This document shows positions 50,984 to 60,784 of a stretch of DNA of 64,000 nucleotides, piece by piece. The stretch covers positions 620,001 to 684,000 of the forward strand of contig NZ_CP092364.2 of NCBI RefSeq assembly GCF_022370755.2. Reading direction: 5' to 3'. The translations under genes were made by a program, and so were the position numbers. The notes beneath the pieces were generated by a model, which was given only the letters and a program-made list of their open reading frames with translations, was not told the origin of the DNA and searched no databases. This DNA comes from Mycolicibacterium goodii. GTDB lineage: Bacteria > Actinomycetota > Actinomycetes > Mycobacteriales > Mycobacteriaceae. Positions within the stretch are counted from its first letter, which is position 1; each line of letters opens with the position of its first letter.

Positions 50984-51352
50984 ATGAGCCGCATCGACGA
51001 CATCCTGGAAGCCGCCCGGGCGCGGCTCGACCGGCTCCCGGCCGAAGACCTGCCCGGCGCGCTGGACGACGGTGCAGTGCTCGTCGACATCCGGCCCGCC
51101 GCGCAGCGCGCGCACGAGGGCGAGGTGCCCGGCGCGCTCGTGATCGAGCGCAACGTGCTGGAGTGGCGGTGCGACCCCACCAGCGACGCGAAACTGCCCC
51201 AGGCCGTCGACGACGACGTGTACTGGGTGATCCTGTGCTCGGAGGGCTACACGTCGAGCCTGGCCGCGGCGGCACTGCTCGATCTCGGGTTGCACCGGGC
51301 CACCGACGTGATCGGCGGCTACCACGCGTTGGTCGCCGCGGGGCAGGTCTGA
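50984..51352 (+). CDS. rhodanese-like sulfurtransferase (Rv1066-like)
   Basis: The 122-residue single-domain rhodanese has LVDIRPAAQRAHEGEVPGALVIERNVLEWR and the active-site loop ILCSEGYTSSLAA with Cys85. It transfers sulfane sulfur to acceptors. It starts one base after the thiol dioxygenase stop and corresponds to Rv1066. A role in clearing sulfite or persulfide from thiol oxidation is inferred from the pairing. Confidence 0.9.
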   Translation: MSRIDDILEAARARLDRLPAEDLPGALDDGAVLVDIRPAAQRAHEGEVPGALVIERNVLEWRCDPTSDAKLPQAVDDDVYWVILCSEGYTSSLAAAALLDLGLHRATDVIGGYHALVAAGQV

Positions 51353-51361
51353 GCTTGGCGC

Positions 51362-53104
51362 TCAGGCGCTTTCGTTGTTGTTGAGAAGCGGGCGCAGCCG
51401 CTCGGTCTTCTCCGGCGTCCAGCCCGGCGGCTGCATGATCGCCGCCCACGCGTTGGCCACGTCCTTGACATAGACGTGCCCGTGCCCGTCGGGAACGTCC
51501 ACCGCCACGGCCATGTCCGCCGACACCTGGAGGAACGTCACGACGGGAATCCACTCGGTGTGCGGGGACACGTCGTAGCCGCGCGGCTCTCGCAGCCAGT
51601 CCGGCTTGGAGAACAGCAGATCGGTGTTCCACCACGCGATCGGGTCCGACGCATGCTGCAGGTACACCACCCTCGGCGTCGACCACGGATCCTCGGGACG
51701 GACGAGATCGGCTGCCTCGGCGACGAATCGGACGTTCTCGCCCTTGTCGTAGATCGGGAGCCACTCAGGTGAACCGGGGTCGCGGTTGCGCGTGAGGTCG
51801 GCCCAGATGGTGTTGTTGAACGTGGGGCCCGAGAACAGCGCGCCGTCGGTGCGGGCGACCAGGTTGTTGAGCGCCAGGAACGGCGCCTCACCGCCGAACG
51901 AGCCGAGGCTCTCGCCGAACACCACGAGCTTGGGCCGCCGGGCTTCCGGACGTTCGCGGATCAGTTCGTCGACGGCCTCGAACAACGCCTGGCCGGCCTG
52001 CCGCGCGTTCTCCTTGTCCACCAGGAACGACAGCCAGCTCGGCAGATACGAGTACTGCATGGACACGATCGCCGTGTCACCGTTGTACATGTACTCCAGC
52101 GCGGCGGCTTCGGCGTTGTTGATCCACCCGGTTCCGGTGGTGGTGGCCACCGCGACCACCTGGCGGTCCAGGCCGCCGGTGCGCTCCAGCTCACGCGCCG
52201 CGAGTTCGGCGGTGGCCTTGATCCCGTCCGCCGACTGCAGCCCGGCGTAGGCGCGGATCGGCTCGACCGCCGGTGCGCCGTTGAACGCCGAAAGCTGTTC
52301 CGCCGTTGGTGCGCTCGCGACGAACACGCGGCCCTGATGGCCCAGCGACTCCCAGCTGACAAGTGAGCCGGGGCCACCCGAGCGCAGCGGTGATGTCGGC
52401 GCCGAGAAGTCCGGGCTGTCCTCGTCGTTGACGGACGCGAACGTCTTGTTGGCCGCGTCCATCGCGAAGCGGACCACCACGCCGTTGAGCAGCGCGATGC
52501 TCAACGCGAGCAGCAGCGTCACCACGACCACCGCGGAAACCCGGGGCGGCGCAACACGATCGAGCTGGCGGACCAGAAACCGCACGAGCTTGCCGATCAA
52601 CTGGCCGATCTCGACCAGGACGTAGAGCACGACGATCGACAGGACCGCGGTGAGCGGGTGATCCCAGAACCTCAGGCGCGGTACACCCATGAAGTCGCGG
52701 ATCTGGTCCTGCCACACATGGAAGTAGACGATCATCAGGATCTGACCGACGATGCCGACGGCGACCAGCGCGATCCAGGCCCACCGCGGGGCCTTGGGAC
52801 TGGAATCCGCCGAGCGCATGTAGCGCACCAGCCACACCGCGAAAACGCCGATGCCGTAGCCGATCGCCCCCGCGCCGCCGCTCACCAGCCCCTGGAACAG
52901 CGGGCCGCGCGGCAGCAGCGACGGCGTCAGCGACAGCCAGATGAACACCAGACCCACCGCGGTGCCGAAGAACGTGTAGTGGCGGATCCACCAGGCGGGC
53001 TTGGCCGCAGCTTCGTCCTGCCCGGTGGCCTTCCCCTCGTCCCGCCCGGGCCCGGGCTCGCCGCCCGGTTTGTCGACGCCCTCGGTGGTGTCGGTGTCGG
53101 TCAC
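51362..53104 (-). CDS. alpha/beta-hydrolase membrane protein (Rv1069c-like)
   Basis: The protein has about 580 residues: an acidic N-terminal tail, five or so membrane helices (residues ~35-210), then an exposed hydrolase domain with nucleophile VVFGESLGSFGGEAPF, in the Abhydrolase_9-type family (N-terminal membrane part plus C-terminal catalytic part). The LQHASDPIAWWN and VTFLQVSADMAVA segments are characteristic. It matches Rv1069c. GTG 53104 is chosen from the position of the VTDTDTTEG start; the ribosome site is poor. Probably an envelope lipase or esterase. Confidence 0.85.
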   Translation of the reverse strand: MTDTDTTEGVDKPGGEPGPGRDEGKATGQDEAAAKPAWWIRHYTFFGTAVGLVFIWLSLTPSLLPRGPLFQGLVSGGAGAIGYGIGVFAVWLVRYMRSADSSPKAPRWAWIALVAVGIVGQILMIVYFHVWQDQIRDFMGVPRLRFWDHPLTAVLSIVVLYVLVEIGQLIGKLVRFLVRQLDRVAPPRVSAVVVVTLLLALSIALLNGVVVRFAMDAANKTFASVNDEDSPDFSAPTSPLRSGGPGSLVSWESLGHQGRVFVASAPTAEQLSAFNGAPAVEPIRAYAGLQSADGIKATAELAARELERTGGLDRQVVAVATTTGTGWINNAEAAALEYMYNGDTAIVSMQYSYLPSWLSFLVDKENARQAGQALFEAVDELIRERPEARRPKLVVFGESLGSFGGEAPFLALNNLVARTDGALFSGPTFNNTIWADLTRNRDPGSPEWLPIYDKGENVRFVAEAADLVRPEDPWSTPRVVYLQHASDPIAWWNTDLLFSKPDWLREPRGYDVSPHTEWIPVVTFLQVSADMAVAVDVPDGHGHVYVKDVANAWAAIMQPPGWTPEKTERLRPLLNNNESA

Positions 53105-53114
53105 CCGTGAAACT

Positions 53115-53891
53115 CTAGCGATGGGTGAAGTTGGCGGCGCGTTTCTCGGCGAACGCGGCCATGCCTTCCTTCTGATCTGCGGTGGCAAACGCGGAGTGGA
53201 ACAACCTGCGCTCGTAGAGCAGCCCCTCCGAAAGAGACGATTCGAACGCCCGGTTGACGGCCTCCTTCGCCATGCGCGACGCCGACAGCGACATCCCGGC
53301 GATGGTCTGCGCGACCGCGAGTGCCTCGTCGAGCAGCGTATCCGCGGGCACCAGACGCGAGACCAGCCCGGCTCGTTCGGCTTCTACGGCATCGATGGTG
53401 CGCCCGGTGAGGATCAGGTCCATGGCCTTGGCCTTGCCGATCGCGCGGGTGAGCCGCTGCGAGCCGCCCATGCCGGGGAGCACGCCGAGCTTGATCTCGG
53501 GCTGCCCGAACTTGGCGGTGTCGGCCGCGATCAGGATGTCGCACATCATCGCGAGTTCGCAGCCGCCGCCGAGGGCGTATCCGGCGACCGCGGCTATGGT
53601 GGGCGTGCGCGTGGCGGCGAACTCGGACCACAGTTCGAAGAAGTCCGCCTCGAAGACGTCGGCGAACGACAGCTCCGCCATCTCCTTGATGTCGGCGCCT
53701 GCGGCGAAGGCCTTCTCGTTGCCCGTGACGATGATCGCGCCGACGCCCGGATCCCTGTCGAGTTCGGCTGCGGCCGTGGTCACTTCCTTCATCACCTGGC
53801 TGTTGAGCGCGTTGAGCGCCTTCGGCCGGTTCAGCGTGATGGTGGCGACCCGGTCGGTGCGGGTCACCAGGATCGTCTCGAAGTCGCTCAT
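53115..53891 (-). CDS. echA8: enoyl-CoA hydratase EchA8
   Basis: The 258-residue crotonase has an [13 protein letters not shown] start, oxyanion loop [15 protein letters not shown], and catalytic glutamates in [13 protein letters not shown] and [15 protein letters not shown]. It hydrates trans-2-enoyl-CoA in beta-oxidation. It corresponds to M. tuberculosis EchA8 (Rv1070c). Its ATG overlaps the upstream echA9 stop by four bases, so the two are coupled. The Rv1069c-like gene ends the block downstream. Confidence 0.95.
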   Translation of the reverse strand: MSDFETILVTRTDRVATITLNRPKALNALNSQVMKEVTTAAAELDRDPGVGAIIVTGNEKAFAAGADIKEMAELSFADVFEADFFELWSEFAATRTPTIAAVAGYALGGGCELAMMCDILIAADTAKFGQPEIKLGVLPGMGGSQRLTRAIGKAKAMDLILTGRTIDAVEAERAGLVSRLVPADTLLDEALAVAQTIAGMSLSASRMAKEAVNRAFESSLSEGLLYERRLFHSAFATADQKEGMAAFAEKRAANFTHR

Positions 53892-54937
53892 TTGTTCTCC
53901 TTCTCGAACGTCAGATCCGGGTCTGCGGGAACGAAGTAGGCGTCGATGTCGGCCTGCGTGACATCGGCGATGGAGGCGGGCGACCACTTCGGGTTGCGGT
54001 CCTTGTCCACCAACTGTGCCCGGATGCCCTCGACGAAATCATGTGATTTCACCGCAGCGCAGGAGATTCGGTATTCCTGGCGCAGCGCGTCTTCGAGCGT
54101 GTCCAGGTCGGCGGCCCGACGCACCGCCGCGAGCGTGACCGACAGCGCGACGGGGGAGCGGGTGGCGATCAGATCGGCGGCCGCCCTGGCCTCCGCGGCG
54201 TCGTGGTCCTGCAGCGCGGCGAGGATGTCGGCGACCGTCGCGCCCGCGTAGCACTCGTCGATCCAGCTCCGCTGCTCCAGCAGGGAACTGGCCGGTGGCT
54301 CGACGGCGTAGGTGGACAGGGCCTTCTCGACACCGTCGCCGACGACGGACCCGGTGAAATCGGCGAATTTGTCGTGCGGCACATAGTGATCGGCGAAGCC
54401 CATCGCGATCGCGTCGGCACCCGAGAACGGCGCCCCGGTGAGCGCGGCGTGCAGACCGAGTGCGCCCGGCGTACGCGAGAGCAGGTAGGTGCCGCCGACG
54501 TCGGGGACGAAGCCGATGCCGACCTCGGGCATCGCCATCTTGGTGGTGTCGGTGACCACGCGGATGCTGCCGTGCCCGGCCACACCGACGCCGCCGCCCA
54601 TCACGATGCCGTCCATCACGGCCACATAGGGCTTGGGGTAACTGCCGATGTAGGCGTTGACCCGATATTCGTCGTACCAGAATCGACGCGCGTCCGCGCC
54701 GCCGGCTTTCGCGCTGTGATAGAGCGCCACGACGTCGCCACCCGCACACAGCCCGCGCTCGCCCGCACCGGTGAGCAGCACGGTGTGGACGGAGTCGTCG
54801 TGCTCCCACGCGTGAAGCGCCCTGTCGATCTCCGCGACCATTCCCGCGGTCAGCGAGTTGATCGCCTTGGGGCGGTTCAGCGTCAGGATGCCGACGCCGT
54901 CGCGGACATTTACTAGGATGTCCTCGTTTTCTGTCAC
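53888..54937 (-). CDS. echA9: 3-hydroxyisobutyryl-CoA hydrolase family protein EchA9
   Basis: The 349-residue crotonase-fold protein from GTG ([11 protein letters not shown]) has the HIBYL-CoA hydrolase pattern [65 protein letters not shown]. This group hydrolyses 3-hydroxyisobutyryl-CoA in valine breakdown; it is longer than hydratases by a C-terminal extension ([14 protein letters not shown]...). Corresponds to Rv1071c. Coupled to echA8. The start is the GTG 135 bases from the divergent YccA-type gene's upstream region. Confidence 0.9.
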   Translation of the reverse strand: MTENEDILVNVRDGVGILTLNRPKAINSLTAGMVAEIDRALHAWEHDDSVHTVLLTGAGERGLCAGGDVVALYHSAKAGGADARRFWYDEYRVNAYIGSYPKPYVAVMDGIVMGGGVGVAGHGSIRVVTDTTKMAMPEVGIGFVPDVGGTYLLSRTPGALGLHAALTGAPFSGADAIAMGFADHYVPHDKFADFTGSVVGDGVEKALSTYAVEPPASSLLEQRSWIDECYAGATVADILAALQDHDAAEARAAADLIATRSPVALSVTLAAVRRAADLDTLEDALRQEYRISCAAVKSHDFVEGIRAQLVDKDRNPKWSPASIADVTQADIDAYFVPADPDLTFEKENK

Positions 54938-55110
54938 GGTTGCAATGTAGTTCGATACCCGCGAGGCCCGCGCGGCGGGTAGGGTTTGCCCCAAGATCGA
55001 ACCTGGAAGTTTCCTGAGAGTTTTTCCTCGAACGAGGGAACCCGCCGAGATCTTTGATCGTTGACCATGTAGTTCGTACCCCGAACACATCTCATAGGAG
55101 AGGAACCACG

Positions 55111-55953
55111 GTGCGCGAGACCAGCAACCCGGTATTCCGCAGCCTGCCCAAGACGCAGGACGGATACGCAACTTTTGGTACCGGAGCCGCAGGCTTCGGT
55201 GCGCAGCAGGTGCACGCACAGCAGTATGCGCCTGAGTACCTCGACAAGCAGCAGGCCGGCGTCGCCCGTCCGCTGACCATCGACGACGTCGTCACCCGGA
55301 CCGGTATCACCCTGGGTGTGCTGTCGGTCGTGGCCGCGGTCTCGTACTTCCTGGTATCGGGCAACCCCACGCTGGCCGCGCCGTTCACACTGGTCGGTGG
55401 CCTCGGCGGTCTCGTCGTCGTGATGATCGCGATGTTCGGCCGCAAGCAGGACAACCCGGCCATCGTGCTGACGTACGCCGCGCTGGAAGGTCTGTTCCTC
55501 GGTGCGGTGTCGTTCCTGCTGACCTTCAACATCCAGGGCGCCAGCGCCGGTGGGCTGATCAGCCAGGCCGTGCTCGGCACGTTCGGTGTGTTCTTCGGCA
55601 TGCTCGTCGTCTACAAGACCGGCGCGATCCGTGTGACGCCGAAGTTCACCCGCATGATGATCGCCGGTCTGATCGGTGTCGTGGTCCTGGCCCTCGGCAA
55701 CTTCGTCTTCGCGCTGTTCACCGACGGCGCGGGCCCGCTGCGTGACGGTGGCCCGCTCGCGATCATCTTCTCGCTCGTCTGCATCGGTCTGGCCGCGTTC
55801 AGCTTCCTGATCGACTTCGACGCCGCCGACCAGATGATCCGCGCCGGTGCGCCCGAGAAGGCCGCCTGGGGCGTCGCCCTCGGCCTGACCGTCACCCTGG
55901 TCTGGCTGTACATCGAGATCCTGCGACTGCTGTCGTACTTCAACAACGACTAG
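55111..55953 (+). CDS. Bax inhibitor-1/YccA family membrane protein (Rv1072-like)
   Basis: The 280-residue protein has a hydrophilic N-terminus (VRETSNPVFRSLPKTQDGYATFG) and seven helices; the last carries the VCIGLAAFSFLIDFDAAD segment, whose aspartate pair is conserved in BI-1 family Ca2+ leak channels. Matches Rv1072 in place and length. GTG 55111 follows AGGAGAGGAACCACG. It is followed by a classic intrinsic terminator. Role in membrane stress or ion leak is by family. Confidence 0.9.
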   Translation: MRETSNPVFRSLPKTQDGYATFGTGAAGFGAQQVHAQQYAPEYLDKQQAGVARPLTIDDVVTRTGITLGVLSVVAAVSYFLVSGNPTLAAPFTLVGGLGGLVVVMIAMFGRKQDNPAIVLTYAALEGLFLGAVSFLLTFNIQGASAGGLISQAVLGTFGVFFGMLVVYKTGAIRVTPKFTRMMIAGLIGVVVLALGNFVFALFTDGAGPLRDGGPLAIIFSLVCIGLAAFSFLIDFDAADQMIRAGAPEKAAWGVALGLTVTLVWLYIEILRLLSYFNND

Positions 55954-55967
55954 CAGTCATGCCCGAG

Positions 55968-55997
55968 AAAGGCGTCCGCGATCGCGGGCGCCTTTTT
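55968..55997 (+). terminator. intrinsic terminator with T-tract
   Basis: AAAGGCG-T-CCGC pairs with GCGG-G-CGCCTTT and runs directly into TTTTT, one of the few textbook Rho-independent terminators in the window, 15 bases after the membrane protein stop. Confidence 0.85.
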
Positions 55998-56018
55998 CCT
56001 TGTCTCACACGGCTTGTC

Positions 56019-57221
56019 TCACACGGCGCGCGGCTTCACCCGGCCTGCCGCCTCGACGGCATTGCGGCGCGCGACCTCCACATCGGCGTCGTACGCCAGT
56101 GCCACACCCATCCGGCGGGTGACGAAGCTCTCCGGCTTGCCGAACAGCCGGATGTCGGTGTGCGGCACCCGCAGTGCCGCATCCACCCCGTCGAACACCA
56201 CCCCTTCGGCGTCCACACCGCCGTAGATGACCGCGCTGGCGCCGGGGGACCTCAGCGTGGTGTCGACCGGCAGGCCCAGGATGGCGCGTGCATGCAACTC
56301 GAACTCGTTCTGCCACTGGGTCGCCATCGTCACCATGCCGGTGTCGTGCGGACGCGGGCTGACCTCGCTGAACCAGACCTGATCGCCCTTGACGAACAGT
56401 TCGACGCCGAAGACGCCCTGGCCGCCGAGGTCGCCGGTCACCGCGCCCGCGATCTGCCGTGCACGTTCCAGGGCGGCCGCAGGCATCGGATGTGGCTGCC
56501 AGCTCTCGACGTAGTCGCCGCCGACCTGCCGGTGTCCGATGGGTTCGCAGAACCGGGTTTCGACGTTCCCATCGGCACCACGGGCACGCACCGTCAGCAG
56601 CGTGATCTCGTAGTCGAAATCGACGAAACCCTCCACGATGACCCGGGTCTGACTGACCCGGCCGCCCGCCATGGCGTACTCCCAGGCCGGCGCCACCTCG
56701 TCGGGGCCGTTGATCTTGGACTGGCCCTTGCCGGAGCTGCTCATCACCGGCTTCACCACGCACGGGTAGCCGATCTGATCATCGATGGCGGCCCGCAGCT
56801 CGTCGAGCGAATCGCAGAACCGGTACGGGCTGGTCGGCACGCCCAGCGTCTCGGCGGCGAGCCGACGGATGCCCTCGCGGTCCATGGTCAGCCGGGTCGC
56901 GCGGGCGGTCGGGATCACCGTGGCCACCCCCTCGGCCTCCAGCGCTTCGAGGACCGGGGTGGCGATGGCTTCGATCTCGGGCACCACCAGATCGGGCCGC
57001 TCGGCCTCGATGAGCGCGCGCAGCTGATCGGCATCGGACATCGCGATGGTGCGGGCGTGATGGGCGACCTGGTGCCCTGGTGCGTTGTCGTAGCGGTCGA
57101 CGGCGATCGTCTCGACGCCGAGGCGCTGCAGCGCGATCAGCACTTCGCGGCCAAGCTCACCGGAGCCCAGCAGCATGACTTTCGTGGCGCGCGGTGACAG
57201 CGGCGTTCCGATGGTGGTCAT
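56019..57221 (-). CDS. purT: formate-dependent phosphoribosylglycinamide formyltransferase PurT
   Basis: The 400-residue ATP-grasp enzyme has an N-terminal pre-ATP-grasp domain ([41 protein letters not shown]), a central grasp domain ([36 protein letters not shown]), and a C-terminal [37 protein letters not shown]. It makes formyl-GAR from formate, ATP and GAR in purine synthesis. Formate could come from amidase or oxalate pathways elsewhere in the window, an inference. It interrupts the Rv1072-Rv1074c order. Confidence 0.95.
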   Translation of the reverse strand: MTTIGTPLSPRATKVMLLGSGELGREVLIALQRLGVETIAVDRYDNAPGHQVAHHARTIAMSDADQLRALIEAERPDLVVPEIEAIATPVLEALEAEGVATVIPTARATRLTMDREGIRRLAAETLGVPTSPYRFCDSLDELRAAIDDQIGYPCVVKPVMSSSGKGQSKINGPDEVAPAWEYAMAGGRVSQTRVIVEGFVDFDYEITLLTVRARGADGNVETRFCEPIGHRQVGGDYVESWQPHPMPAAALERARQIAGAVTGDLGGQGVFGVELFVKGDQVWFSEVSPRPHDTGMVTMATQWQNEFELHARAILGLPVDTTLRSPGASAVIYGGVDAEGVVFDGVDAALRVPHTDIRLFGKPESFVTRRMGVALAYDADVEVARRNAVEAAGRVKPRAV

Positions 57222-57259
57222 CGGGACGGCATTCTATGGGGTCGCACGGCGGCGAGGGC

Positions 57260-57300
57260 GCGGTGAGGGCGCGGCCGCTGGGGATCCGGGCCCTCACCGC
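57260..57300 (-). terminator. hairpin downstream of fadA3
   Basis: GCGGTGAGGGC (57260-57270) and GCCCTCACCGC (57290-57300) are perfect 11-base complements, just after the thiolase stop on the minus strand. Confidence 0.65.
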
Positions 57301-57318
57301 GGAGTCAGCGTGAAGACA

Positions 57319-58536
57319 TCAGGAGAGGCGCTCCACGACCATCGCCATACCCTGACCGCCACCGACACACATGGTCTCGATGCCGAAGGTCTTGTCGTGG
57401 GTCTGCAGGTTGTTCAGCAGCGTCGCGGTGATGCGCGCGCCGGTCATGCCGAACGGATGGCCGAGGGCGATCGCGCCACCGGACACGTTGAGCTTGTCCT
57501 CGTCCATGCCGAGTGCGCGGGCCGAGCCGAGAACCTGAACCGCGAACGCCTCGTTGATCTCGTAGAGGTCGATGTCGTCGATGGTCATCTTCGCGTTGGC
57601 GAGAGCCTTCTTGACGGCCTCGATCGGCCCGAGCCCCATGATCTCGGGCGACAGACCCGACACACCCGTCGACACGATGCGGGCCAACGGGGTCAGCCCG
57701 AGTTCCTTGGCGCGTACATCGCTCATCACCACGAGGGCCGCGGCGCCGTCGTTGAGCGGGCAGGCGTTGCCCGCTGTGATCGTGCCGTTGGGGCGGAAGA
57801 CCGGCTTGAGCTGACTGATCTTCTCGTAGGTGGTGCCGGCACGCGGGCCGTCGTCCTTGGACACCACGGTGCCGTCGGGCAGCGTCACCGGCGAGATCTC
57901 GCGCTCGAAGAAGCCGTTGTTGATGGCCTCCTCCGCACGGTTCTGCGAGCGCACGCCCCAGTGGTCCTGGTCCTCACGGCTGATGCCGGTGTGCAGCGCC
58001 ACGTTCTCGGCGGTCTGGCCCATCGCGATGTAGACATCGGGCAGCAGGCCGTCCTCACGCGGATCGTGCCACTCCTCGGCACCCGCGGCGGCCTCTTCCG
58101 AACGCTTCATGGCGTCGCTGTATAGGGGGTTCTTGGTATCGGGCCAGCCGTCGGCGCTGCCCTTGGCGAATCGCGACACCGTCTCGACGCCCGCGGAGAT
58201 GAACGCGTGCCCCTCGCCGGCCTTGATCGCGTGGAACGCCATCCTGGTGGTCTGCAGCGACGACGAGCAGTACCGGTTGACCGTCGTACCGGGCAGGAAG
58301 TCGTAACCGAGCTGCACCGCGACCGCACGGCCGATGTTGAAACCGGACTCACCGCCGGGCTGGCCGCAGCCCATGATGAGATCGTCGATGTCGCGCGGAT
58401 CGAGCCCGGGCACCTTGTCGAGTACGGCCTTGACCATCTGGGCGGCGAGATCGTCGGGGCGCATGTCGACCAGCGATCCCTTGTTGGCCCGGCCGATCGG
58501 CGAGCGGGCGGTGGCGACAATTACGGCTTCAGGCAT
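57319..58536 (-). CDS. fadA3: acetyl-CoA acetyltransferase / thiolase FadA3
   Basis: The 405-residue thiolase has nucleophile Cys in [24 protein letters not shown]-type substrate loop residues, [16 protein letters not shown] with catalytic His/Asn context [16 protein letters not shown] and the C-terminal [13 protein letters not shown] cysteine. It cleaves 3-ketoacyl-CoA or condenses acetyl-CoA. Matches Rv1074c. GAGGAG precedes the ATG. The GDSL esterase gene lies 32 bases upstream in the same direction, so they may share a transcript. Confidence 0.94.
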   Translation of the reverse strand: MPEAVIVATARSPIGRANKGSLVDMRPDDLAAQMVKAVLDKVPGLDPRDIDDLIMGCGQPGGESGFNIGRAVAVQLGYDFLPGTTVNRYCSSSLQTTRMAFHAIKAGEGHAFISAGVETVSRFAKGSADGWPDTKNPLYSDAMKRSEEAAAGAEEWHDPREDGLLPDVYIAMGQTAENVALHTGISREDQDHWGVRSQNRAEEAINNGFFEREISPVTLPDGTVVSKDDGPRAGTTYEKISQLKPVFRPNGTITAGNACPLNDGAAALVVMSDVRAKELGLTPLARIVSTGVSGLSPEIMGLGPIEAVKKALANAKMTIDDIDLYEINEAFAVQVLGSARALGMDEDKLNVSGGAIALGHPFGMTGARITATLLNNLQTHDKTFGIETMCVGGGQGMAMVVERLS

Positions 58537-58568
58537 GAGAACTCCTCATCGGGTGACTGAAAGAGAAC

Positions 58569-59522
58569 CTAGCTCGCAGCCGATATCACAGGGGCGGGCA
58601 CCCCGGTGGAGCGCCGCCACAACCGGCTCATCCTGCCGACCCTCGACCACAGCGACGAGGTGTCGGCCGCCCCGGTCTGCAGCGCATCGTCACCGTCCCA
58701 CTGGCCCAACGCATTACACAGGGCGGGCAGCAACTGCTTGGCCGCCAGCGCGTAGCCGGCCGCCGACGGGTGGAACATGTCCTCGCTGAACAGCAGTTCC
58801 GGCGTCTTGTGGAACTCGGGGGTCAGCAGGTCCGAGAACGGCACCGGCACACCGCCTGCGGCCCGCACGGCGTGCGCCTGCGCGCGGGCCAACCGGAGCC
58901 CGCGGCTACGGGCGTACGAGCGCAGCGGCTGCGGGATGGCGGTGATGACGCCGAAATCCGGGCACGTGCCCACCACGACCGCAGCCCCTGCCGCCCTCAG
59001 GCGTCGCACCCCGGCGCCGAGTCGGCGCGCCGACGGGCCGATTCCGTTGGGCCTGGTGATGTCGTTGGCGCCGATCATGATGACCGCGGCGTCGGGCGGC
59101 GGACCCGCCACGAACATCGCGTCGATCTGCCCGGACAACCCCTTGGAGGTGGCGCCGACGATGGCTTTGGTGCTCAACCGGATTCGCTGCCCGAACTGCT
59201 CGGCCACACCGCGTGCGAGCAGGACACCGGGCACCTCGTCGGCCGAATGGCAGCCGTAACCGGTCGCGGTGGAGTCACCGAAGATCATCAGGTGCAGGTC
59301 GAACGGGACACCGCGCTCCCAGCGTTCGACAGGACCGCCACCGGGCGCGTAGACGCCGTCGGCGCGCGGGGGAACGGCCCAGGCCTTGGGAATGACCTGG
59401 CGGGCCTGAGCGGCCTGCCCGTTGAGCAGGTTGCGCGCCCCGATGTAGGCGGATCCGGTTGACGCCAGCGTCGCCGCGGCCGCCAGGGCGACGGTCGACC
59501 GGCGCGGTGCACGTGTGCCCAC
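58569..59522 (-). CDS. exported SGNH/GDSL-type esterase (Rv1075c-like)
   Basis: The 317-residue protein begins MGTRAPRRSTVALAAAATLASTGSAYIGA, a signal or anchor with RR near the front. The SGNH blocks are FGDSTATGYG (nucleophile), GATSKGLSG, IMIGANDITRP and SEDMFHPSAAGYALAAKQ with the Asp-His pair. It hydrolyses esters. Matches Rv1075c, a GDSL lipase. The start is GTG at 59522; a 192-base AT-rich divergent region separates it from lipU. Confidence 0.9.
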   Translation of the reverse strand: MGTRAPRRSTVALAAAATLASTGSAYIGARNLLNGQAAQARQVIPKAWAVPPRADGVYAPGGGPVERWERGVPFDLHLMIFGDSTATGYGCHSADEVPGVLLARGVAEQFGQRIRLSTKAIVGATSKGLSGQIDAMFVAGPPPDAAVIMIGANDITRPNGIGPSARRLGAGVRRLRAAGAAVVVGTCPDFGVITAIPQPLRSYARSRGLRLARAQAHAVRAAGGVPVPFSDLLTPEFHKTPELLFSEDMFHPSAAGYALAAKQLLPALCNALGQWDGDDALQTGAADTSSLWSRVGRMSRLWRRSTGVPAPVISAAS

Positions 59523-59714
59523 GAAATCAGTTTAGGTGCGCGCGGGGCGCTGCTCCGCGTGGCGGACGCACGAGGCGATCACAGTGCGGTATCAACTCCG
59601 GTATCAAATCGGCTTGCTTGATTGTTGAACTTGTTAGAAGTGTCAAGCTAAGTTACCCGGGTTGTCTGAAGTGATTTAGCTCACCGTTCTACATCGTCGT
59701 AGGGAGTGGTGGCC
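59523..59714. promoter_or_regulatory. AT-rich divergent promoter region with direct repeats
   Basis: Two CGGTATCAA direct repeats start at 59587 and 59599, twelve bases apart. TTGAACTTGTTAGA (59625-59638) fits the loose KstR pattern TnnAACnnGTTnnA, though the outer bases are less symmetric. The region serves the GDSL esterase and lipU. Confidence 0.45.
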
Positions 59715-60755
59715 ATGACCGCACCGAGCAAGGTAACCAGGTCCGCTCGGGCTGGTATCAGCCCAGGTGGGGCATATCGCGCGCGCAAGTTCCCGGTCGG
59801 TGACTGGGCGCCGGTCGAAGTGGTGGAAGACGGTACGAGCATCGCGGGTCGAATCGCTTCGCTGGCGGCGATGCTGACGATCCGTCCGACCCTGGCAATC
59901 GGTAGCCATGTGCCGCATCTGCCGTGGCCGTTCGGGGCGCTCAATCTCGCGGCTCGCGTGCTGCGGCCGGCCCCTGGCACCATCAAGGCCACCATCGCGT
60001 TGCCGCACTGCACCGCGCAGCTCATCCGGGCCGACGGCGTGCTGCCCGCGGACGGCACCCGCAGCGTCATCCTCTACCTGCACGGCGGGGCGTTCCTGGC
60101 GTGCGGTGCCAACACCCACGGCGGGCTCGCGACGTCACTGTCGGAGTACGCCGACAGCCCGGTTCTTGTGGTGGACTACCGCATGGTGCCCAAACATTCG
60201 GTGGGCACGGCCGTCGACGACTGTTACGACGCCTACCTGTGGCTGCGCCGCACCGGCTACGAGCCCGAGCAGATCGTGGTCGCGGGGGACTCCGCGGGCG
60301 GATACCTGGGGCTCGCGCTGTCGGAACGCCTGCTGCGCGAGGACGGCGAAGTGCCCGCGGCATTGGTCGCGATGTCGCCGCTGTACGAGATCGACAACCG
60401 CGCGCGGGCCGAGCACCCCAATGTCCGCCGCGACGCGATGTTCCCGGCGAAGGCGTTCGACGCCCTGGTCGAGATCGTCGAGGCCGCTGCCGCGCGCAAC
60501 GGCGAAGAGGTCTACGAACCGCTCGACCACATCGAACCAGGGTTGCCGCGCACGCTGATCCACGTGTCGGGCTCGGAGGTTCTCGTCAGCGACGCACGCA
60601 AGGCCGCGCGCATGCTGTGCGCCGCCGGGGTGCCCGTCGAGGTCCGGGTTTGGCCTGGTCAGATGCATGTCTTCCAGATCGCGGGCAACCTGGTGCCCGA
60701 GGCGAAGCGCTCGTTGCGCCAGATCGGCGCCTACATACGTGAGGCGACGTGGTGA
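59715..60755 (+). CDS. lipU: HSL-family lipase/esterase LipU
   Basis: The 346-residue protein has oxyanion motif YLHGGAFLACG, nucleophile VVAGDSAGGYLGLAL, and C-terminal acid and histidine in VSGSEVL and PGQMHVFQ: hormone-sensitive-lipase family. It hydrolyses short to medium acyl esters. Matches Rv1076. AGGGAG lies eight bases upstream of ATG 59715; the GTG at 59706 overlaps that ribosome site. Followed 29 bases later by cbs. Confidence 0.92.
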   Translation: MTAPSKVTRSARAGISPGGAYRARKFPVGDWAPVEVVEDGTSIAGRIASLAAMLTIRPTLAIGSHVPHLPWPFGALNLAARVLRPAPGTIKATIALPHCTAQLIRADGVLPADGTRSVILYLHGGAFLACGANTHGGLATSLSEYADSPVLVVDYRMVPKHSVGTAVDDCYDAYLWLRRTGYEPEQIVVAGDSAGGYLGLALSERLLREDGEVPAALVAMSPLYEIDNRARAEHPNVRRDAMFPAKAFDALVEIVEAAAARNGEEVYEPLDHIEPGLPRTLIHVSGSEVLVSDARKAARMLCAAGVPVEVRVWPGQMHVFQIAGNLVPEAKRSLRQIGAYIREATW

Positions 60756-60784
60756 GCGGATCGCGCGCCTGAGACCATTGACAT

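Noticed and set aside
59625..59638. second KstR operator in front of lipU
   Set aside because: It fits only the loose consensus; the outer bases are not symmetric and the region is AT-rich, so chance is likely. Kept only as a note in the promoter entry.
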